A stretch of 64,000 nt of DNA, taken from NCBI RefSeq assembly GCF_016802725.1, contig NC_052666.1, positions 6,985,001-7,049,000 of the forward strand, given 5' to 3'. The translations under genes were made by a program, and so were the position numbers. This document shows positions 56,606-64,000 of the stretch, one piece after another. This stretch comes from Solenopsis invicta. Its lineage: Eukaryota; Arthropoda; Insecta; Hymenoptera; Formicidae. Numbering within the stretch: the stretch's first letter is position 1; each line of letters starts with the position of its first letter. The notes beneath the pieces were generated by a model. The model did not search any database and was not told the DNA's origin. It was given only the letters and a program-made list of their open reading frames with translations.

Positions 56606-58018
56606 TTATATATATATTTCCTTATAAACATAATTTTTAACTTGTTTATTATCGCGTTGATTACCAAGATAAACTTTTAATGCTTGCCAGGAACGTACTC
56701 TTGAAAAAGCAACATACAGTTGTCCATGAATAAATACATCTTTACGAAGATCTATTGCTACTCTGTCAAATGTCTGTCCTTGTGATTTATTAATTGTCAT
56801 AGCAAAAGCTAATTTTATTGGAAACTGTCTTCTTTTAAAAGTAAAAGGATATACATTTTCGCAATACAGTGTTATACGATTCAAAAAAACAATATCTCCC
56901 ATTTTATCTCCTGTTAAGATTTTAGATTTTAGTAAATGATCAGCAAGTTCAATTATTATTAATCTAGTACCGTTGCAAAGACCTTCATTAATACTAAGAT
57001 TTCTAATCAACATAATGATACAATTTGGTCTTAAACGTAATTCATAAGGTGGAAGAGATGATGGAGACAAAGTATTTAAATATTCTGGTAACAACGCTTC
57101 ACCAATGTCATCATTATTATTACAATTTTCAGTACTATCTATACTTGTATAAATTTGTTCTTCATATGTATCTAATAATTCAACAACTCGATTTTTAATT
57201 TTATCAACATCGACATTTCTTGCAGAAAGTATTACACACTTTGACATTTTATTAAATTCTTTATTTTGTATTAAATCACTAAATGTATCTTGTACAATGT
57301 CAACATTAATAGGTGCAATACAATAATTAGAAAGTTGTATATTATCATTAGAATCATTTAATATACCATCTCCCAAATTTAATAGAAATTTTGCAGATTC
57401 AATTTCCTCTGGAAGAACTCGCATATTTTCCGTTAAAGAGAAATTTATAAAATATTTCCATATAGAACTAAATTTAATTGAAAGATTTACAATTTCACTT
57501 CGAGTACTATGAACTTTAATAGGAGGAAGAAGTCTGAAATCACCACCTAATATAATAATTTTTCCACTGAAAGGTAAATTATTATTCATGATATCACGTA
57601 ACGTTCGATCCATAATCTCTAATGCGTAGCGTGGTGCCATTGGCGCTTCATCCCAAATAAATATATCTGTTTCTTTCAAATATTAAGCTTCTTTAGATTG
57701 GATTTTAATGTTAGATGATGAATCAGCAAATAATGGAACTGGTAATCCAAATATTTTATGAACTGTTCTTCCTGCTGGTAATAACGTAGCTGCTATACCC
57801 GTAAAAGCCATTGTACACGCATGTTTATTTCGAATTTTGACTAAATAATAAATAGTCGTATATATAAACGTTTTACCTGACCCACCTGGCCCATCAATAT
57901 AAATACAATTATTATCGTAATTGTTAGTATCTAATTTGTTTAATACAAAATCTACTATTTCTTTTTGTTTATTATTTAACTGTTTATATTCTGGTTTATA
58001 TCTGGTACCAATTTCCAT
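56606..58018 (-). pseudogene. Helitron helicase domain (Pif1-like)
   Basis: This is the helicase part of a Rep-Hel protein, which unwinds DNA during rolling-circle transposition. On the minus strand from 58018 come MEIGTRYKPEYKQLNNKQKE, Walker A in DGPGGSGKTFIYTTI, and FTGIAATLLPAGRTVHKIFG. A TAA at about 57682-57680 splits the frame, which resumes with ETDIFIWDEAPMAPRYALE (Walker B), IILGGDFRLLPPI, LTENMR, the INKSQGQTFDRVAID motif and GQLYVAFSRVRSW. Everything but the one stop is open, so decay is modest. Confidence 0.9.
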
Positions 58019-58020
58019 AG

Positions 58021-58833
58021 CTTATTCAAGTGTTATATAATCATTATCTACTTCATTTTCTATCAGTTGTTCCATTTGTGCAAGACTTTTCAAAAATCAG
58101 CAAGACTTTTACCTTCATAACAAAGCAAAGAGTTGATTTGCACATATGCTTTTTGTTGCCCTTGTAACAATCCAAAGTATCGAACGTAATCTTCTGACAT
58201 TGCTACTTTAAAAGTTTTCTATAGTTCTTCCGGATGTAATGGTTGACAATGTAATAATATACGTACAAATAATCTACAAAGTTGACGAAGCATCATCCAT
58301 CCAACAGCTTCGTTCATAGCTCGTTTCCATTCATGATCATCTTCAATTAAACCTAAAGCTAAACATGTCGTTGAAAATGATTGACATACTTCTCCATTTA
58401 CAGTTTTTAAATCATCAAAACTTGTAGCTCCTTTTACAGTAAGTAATAATAGTCGTAAATGAAATAATTCTATTTGTGTTGGACTAATGGAATATATTCG
58501 TCCTACACAATTGTAACGACTTTTGCGTTTAACCCAACAAGATACATTTCTTCCATTGATTTTCCATTTCTTAAATGTATAATAACGTGGAATTTCTACA
58601 TATAAATATTGTTTTGCTTCTTCGTCGCGAGAATTTAAGGAGAAATAATCTAGTAACATCGTAACTTGATTTAAAGCTGAAGTCATTGCTTCTTCAATAG
58701 CTTCATTTTCAATTATAACGTTTTGTTCGTTAGGAAGATGAACTGGCAAACGAAATATAGTATGACTTTTGTCTTGTAACTTTTTTTCGAGAATACGCCA
58801 ACAAGCTTCTACAGGTCCAACATAACCTGAGAA
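58021..58833 (-). pseudogene. Helitron Rep-Hel protein, central region, truncated
   Basis: This is the segment between the Rep and helicase domains. The reading starts abruptly at about 58833 with GYVGPVEACWRI, continues with FRLPVHLPNEQNVIIENEAI, KWKINGRNVSCWVKRKS, VGRIYSISPTQIELFHLRLL and TCLALGLIEDDHEWKRAM, and ends at a TAG at 58219-58221. Further in-frame stops or shifts lie at about 58098 and 58021, linking it to the helicase entry. The Rep (HUH nuclease) domain is absent: upstream of GYVGP the DNA becomes the AT-rich repeat that fills 58.8-60.7 kb, and the junction is sharp. Confidence 0.85.
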
Positions 58834-60690
58834 AAGGACATGAACGTGAAACTTGAAAAGAATGACATTATGTCTCAATATTTTACATTTATTATTAAAG
58901 ATGGAAATTAGCATTTTAAGAAATCAGTGGTAAAACGTTACAGAAATATTGCTTTAACTTTGATTAAAGCATTGTATTATAATATTGTTGCACGGGAGTT
59001 GCGAATGTGTTCTGCAATATTACTGCAAACTTGCGGTAATGTTGAAAGATCTGCAATTTAAAACATAAATATCTAAATGTCATTTCAGACCATTTACATA
59101 AGATTATCGATTGATTTTATTCACGGTTGAATTCATCTTTTACATATTTAATTTAAAAATTATTTAACCACAAAATGAAAAAGCCCTTGAACGTAGAACT
59201 TGAAATGAACAACATTGTGTCTCAGTAATTTATTATTAAAAATGTAATATCAAAAGGAATCAGCAATAAAAGATTTCTGTAATATTACTGCAAGCTTGCG
59301 GTAATGTTGAAACATCCGCAATTTGGTGGTTCGAAAGTAAACTAAAAGACTAGCCACATAAATAAAACTTTGGGAGGTTGTTCTTTAATATATAATAAAC
59401 CATCTCTTAAAATTTGAGACCCTGTTGCCATGTAAATTATTGCAAACAAGCAATATAAAAAATCACTTTTTAACATAGCTCTTATGGGAGGTTATTGAAT
59501 TTTTACCGGAAATGATATATCTTTAAAAAAAAAAATAGAGATCTTAATAAAAAACTGATTACTGAAAGATGAAATCACAAGCTTTCCAGTGGTATATGAA
59601 AGGTTGTGTGTTGCCATGGATTTTTAAGAAAATTTAATTGACAAAGTGATGATGCATGCGTGTCACGGAAGTAAAATGGTTAAGAGGTTATAGACACCAG
59701 CGGGAAGACGGCGAGTTGGCTGCTAGATCTACACTATCTTCACAGTATTTGCGCACTGACGCGAAAGAAGATGGGTCTTGCGATCAAGACAACATTAATC
59801 AATCGACCTTTTATAATTATTATAAATTTATAAACTACTTATAAAAATCAATGGGAACATTATCAATATTAATAATTTTTATTTAGATGAGATGTTTAGG
59901 AAAAATCATAATGTATTTTATCAAGTTTTATGTGAGTTGTATTATTGACTAACGTCACTTTAGAGCCACCTTAAAGCCTAAAAATCTATATGACATTTTA
60001 GACTATTTGCATGAAATTGTCTATTTTTTTTATTTGCGGTTGAATTCATCTATTATACATTTAACTTAGAAATGATTTCACCGTAAAACGAAAAGGACAT
60101 GAACGTGAAACTTGAAAAGAACGACATTGTGTCTTAATATTTTACATTTATTATTAAAAATGAAAATTTGTATCATAAGAACTCCGTAGTAAAACGTTAT
60201 TAAAACATTGCGTTATAACATTATTGCATGGAAGTTACGAAAGATTTTTGTAATATTACTGCAAGCTTGCAGTAACGTTGAAAGATCTGTAATTTAAAAT
60301 CCAAAAATCTATGACATTTCAGATTCTTTGCATGAGATTGTCTACGATATTGTATCTCAATATTTAATATTTATGATTAAATATGAATGTTAGTATCCTA
60401 TGAACCCCTCAGTAAAATATTATAGAAACATCGCATCAAACTTATATTGAAACATTGTATTGTAATATTGCATAGGAGTTGCAAAAGATTTGTACAATAT
60501 TACTGCAAGCTTGCGATAACGGTGAAAAGTCCACAAATTGAAACATAAAAATCTAGATGACATTTTAAACTATTTTGCATGAGATTGTCTATCAAAATAT
60601 TTTATTGTAATATTGCATGGAAGATTCGAATAATTTCTGTAATATTACTACAAGAAGCGTACAAGAGAATGCAAGTAAAACAGTGATATA
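58834..60690. repeat. Degenerate AT-rich repeat, about four to five copies
   Basis: Blocks such as GACATGAACGTGAAACTTGA, AATATTACTGCAAGCTTGCG and TTTGCATGAGATTGTCTA recur at irregular spacing (about 58840, 59190, 60090 and, in part, 60240-60660). The first copy is fused to the truncated Helitron gene. No coding function. Confidence 0.75.
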
Positions 60691-62139
60691 TTTTTAAAAT
60701 GTTACTTACGTAATTATTATGTTATCATCATCACTATCTATATTTTCTTTCGATTTTGATATATTTATTTTGTCCATATTAATTTCCTCGTCCGAAAGCA
60801 GCAGATTCTCTTCCAAATAATTATTACTTTTTCCTGCCATTTTTAACGTCCGAGCACATACGCGTTTTAAACAAATTAATGAAAAATAATTATGACTTGT
60901 TATTTATTCACTCATATGTTTATTTCCATCATAACAATCATGATGTAAGAAGATATGAAGATACGATCAACGAAAAAATGATTACAACATATTTTTTTTT
61001 GATGAATTTTGGAATACGGTCTGATCAATGAGTGATTGATACTTACCTTCTTACTTGTGAATCTAATCGGTTATGCTTATCCACTTGATTAGATTAAATT
61101 TTATAACTCATCGAAATTAAAAGTGTTGGTACTTTTTTCCCGTTAACTCATATTTAAAGTTTATATAACAACGTATGTAGATGAAATTTTAACATTCAAA
61201 ATACAAATTGCGATAACAATCAGAATAATGTTAAAATTATAATATGTGATTATGACAGTGAATTATTAATACCTTAAAAACGCTAACAAATAATATCTGG
61301 AATTCTTCAACAGAATAAATGAGAAAAGCAATGAATTTATAATGAGAATTTATCTTGTGTTTAATAGAGTTTTATTCCGTACTCCCTTCCTCTCTTTAAA
61401 ATTGATATGCGTGCCAGTTCTGAAAGCTCTTGAAAAACGTGTTTAACATAAAAGCGAAATATTGTCTTCAGCATCGTGTTGGTATATTTTATAAAAATTT
61501 TAATTTTAGAAAAAGTAAATTTAATTAAATAAGTATTTATTTTATCAAAATGAATAATAATGTGATATTATGAATAATAATTTAATATATAATTTTAAAT
61601 AAGAAAAGAGAAACAATCTAATACGAGAAAAACTTAAAACTCCGATAAAAATAGAGCAAAAATTGACGTTTTATCTCAAAGGTCCAATAACATTTCGGAA
61701 GAAATACTCAATAAAGAGCTAGTTGATTAAGAAACTGTACAAATGCAAGAAAAAAAACTTTAATTTAAATTTGTAACCTTCCAAAGAAATATTTCTTAGT
61801 CGTATATATAAAACCATGAAAGAAGCAATAAAACGAGTTTGCACCCGTATCAATTCTTATCTTTTTTAAGTAATAATAAATTATTCCAAATTTATAATGA
61901 ATAATTTATTAAAATACGTTGTATGTATATACATATATTTAGTATAGTTATATTATATATTTAAGGATTATTTTGATTTACATATATTGCAAAAGTTTGA
62001 AGAAAATTTTAAATACTTTATATTAAAATGTTTTAAAAAAATTACAAATTTTTAAAACTTTAATTAATTTAATCAAGTTAAAATAACATATTAATTTTTT
62101 CTAAAGTACAAATAAAAATATTTGTCGTTTCTATAAAGG
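60691..62139. other. AT-rich spacer, nothing recognised
   Basis: No gene or repeat identified with confidence. Confidence 0.5.
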
Positions 62140-64000
62140 TTGTACTTCTTTCCAATTTTGTAAATTCATTATTTTTATCCCTTAGTTTTTAGAACTCATT
62201 GAGCTAAAATTTAACCAATATTCCATAACATTTTTAACTTTGTTCACCCTTGATTTGAAAACTTTTCCTTCTCCAACACCGTCAATTCCTTTCTCCTTTT
62301 AATTTTATTTCCATTATATACTCCATCGATTCTTCCTCCTTCCTTTCTTCTTCTTTACATTATTTTATATAATATATAAAGATATCATGTAATGTTTAAC
62401 CGTTATTTAAAAAAAAACCTTAATTTTATTCATTCTTTATAAAAATCTTAATCTCCTCCAACACCTTCAATTCTTTTGTCCTATAAAATATAATTTCCAT
62501 TCTACACTTCTTCGACCCTTCTTCTTTCCTCCCTTTCTTTTTATATGATTTTATTCAAAAATCTTTACTTTCTCAAACAAATTTCAATTCCTTTCTTTAT
62601 TTTATTTCCATTATAAACTTTTTTAATCTTCCCTCCTTCCTTCCTTTTTACATTCTATTTCTTTTCTTTTCTTTATCTTCAGTACATATTTTTAAGAATC
62701 TTTAATAAAAGATAATATTCCATTAGACAAATTGTTATTTTTATAAAACAAAATACCAAAATACCAAAATACCAAATAATATTCACTCATTATTTAAAAA
62801 AACCTTTAAACTGAAGTTCAATTGATTTCTTAATTTTATTCATCCTTTATTTAAAAATTTTAATTTTCTCTTCTAACAGCTACAATTTTTTTCCCCTTTA
62901 TAATTTAATTTAATTTCCACTCTACACTCCTTCGATCCTTCTTCCTTCCTTATTATTCTATTCAAAAATCTTTACCTTTTCAAAACCATCAATTCCTTTC
63001 TCCTTTCAATTTCATTTCCATTATACATTTGTTTGATTCCTCCGCCTGTTTTCTTTTTTATTTTAATTTTATAAATTCACCATTTTTTCTCTTAATTTTC
63101 TGAACTTATTGAGTTAGAATTTAATCAATATTCAATAGCATTCTTGATTTTATTTACCCTTGATTTATCTTTATTTACCCTTTAAAAATCTTTCTTCAAC
63201 ACCTTCAATTCCTTTCTCCTTTCAATTTTATTTTTATTATATACTCCTTCAATTCTTCCTCCTTCCTTTCTTTCTTCCTTTTTACACTATTTTATTCCTC
63301 GTGTTCTCTTAATTTTTATTTCACATCTTCTAAAATATTTAATAAAAGAGATAATATTTTATTAAAAAATTTTTTATTTTTATAGTATATAATACATAAA
63401 AATATTATGCAATATTTAATCATCATTAAAAGAAAACCTTCAAACTCGTATTCAATTAAATTTTTAATTTTATTCATTATTTAAAAAATCTTTACCTTCT
63501 CCAACACCTTTAATTCCTTACTCCTTTTAATTTTATTTCAATTATACACTTCTTCGATCCTTTCTTTTTCCTGACTTCCTTTTTATATTATCCTATTCCT
63601 CTTCTCTGCTTTATAATCATTTCACATTTTTAAAAATATTTACTAAAATAGATAAAATTTTATTAGAGAAAAATTTAAAAAATTTATAAATATTTACTGA
63701 AATTGATAATATTCTATTAGAGAAATTCTTATTTTTTTAACACAAAATATCCAATATCACGTGATATTCACCCATTATTCTTTAATTTAAAAATCTTTAA
63801 ATCATTACCTTTTACACCTTCTTAAATTTCTTTCTCCTTTCTGTATTAGTCCCATTTGAAAATTCTTATTTCTTCCCTCTATCATTCATATATTCTTATC
63901 AATCCACCTCACAATAATATTTATACACAGAAGAACATTTTAACAACAGTAATGTAATAAATATTAAACGAAATCGCTATCTAAAAATAAAGTACAACAC
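62140..64000. repeat. Pyrimidine-rich degenerate tandem repeat running off the window
   Basis: Phrases like CAATTCCTTTCTCCTTT, TTTCCATTATACACT, TTCGATCCTTCTTCCTTCC and CATTATTTAAAAAAACCTT recur near 62280, 62460, 62590, 63000, 63210 and 63520 with variable spacing (roughly 180-390 bp). The array continues past the right edge. Confidence 0.7.

Noticed and set aside
59656..59844. 62-codon plus-strand frame
   Set aside because: No start context, homology or domain; it sits in degenerate AT-rich repeats.
1..64000. tRNA or rRNA genes
   Set aside because: No cloverleaf with A and B boxes or rRNA core was seen; the only tRNA-like stretch is the 17-base Bel/Pao primer site.

Overview
The window is eukaryotic nuclear DNA and looks like insect intergenic heterochromatin, most probably from an ant or another hymenopteran. 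That is inferred from the AT-rich background, GT-AG introns and the mix of transposon families; no diagnostic host gene is present. Almost everything recognisable is a transposable element, a decayed element gene, or satellite-type repeat. The only host-like locus is a multi-exon BEN-domain gene or pseudogene on the minus strand at 17.2-20.2 kb, with two broken paralogous copies beside it at 14.3-17.2 kb.

Layout. 0-9 kb: the 3' end of an I/Jockey-type non-LTR retrotransposon lies inside an older pseudogene, followed by a 1.1-kb solo LTR with a 4-bp target duplication, an IS630/Tc1-type transposase remnant joined to a large palindrome of ~315-bp repeats that carries two MITEs, and a second 5'-truncated non-LTR copy with a 14-bp target duplication. 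9-14 kb: two foldback elements and a 128-bp satellite that reverses orientation. 14-20 kb: the BEN-domain copies, with a second solo LTR of the same family and a palindromic MITE inserted in one of them. 20-24 kb: the likely 5' part of an LTR element with a 1,268-bp mariner inside it, then a microsatellite. 23.6-29.9 kb: a complete Bel/Pao element on the minus strand with 302-bp LTRs, a tRNA-Tyr-type primer site and gag-pol with four lesions. 30-35 kb: foldback elements and MITEs. 35-39 kb: a spliced but decayed gene for a Crypton-like tyrosine recombinase. 39-40 kb: a 35-bp minisatellite. 40.6-44.3 kb: a degenerate hAT element of the ZMYM type. 45.5-54.8 kb: an 8.7-kb unit with ~1.9-kb terminal inverted repeats, carrying a nearly intact hAT-like transposase and, on the other strand, a three-exon accessory gene; it is flanked by near-identical 295-bp direct repeats. 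55-59 kb: Helitron helicase remnants. 59-64 kb: AT-rich and pyrimidine-rich degenerate tandem repeats.

The most unusual items are the 8.7-kb long-TIR unit with two genes and 295-bp flanking repeats, the intron-containing tyrosine-recombinase gene, the palindromic repeat array attached to a transposase fragment, and the triplicated BEN-domain locus. All family names come from reading motifs by eye; no database search was possible.
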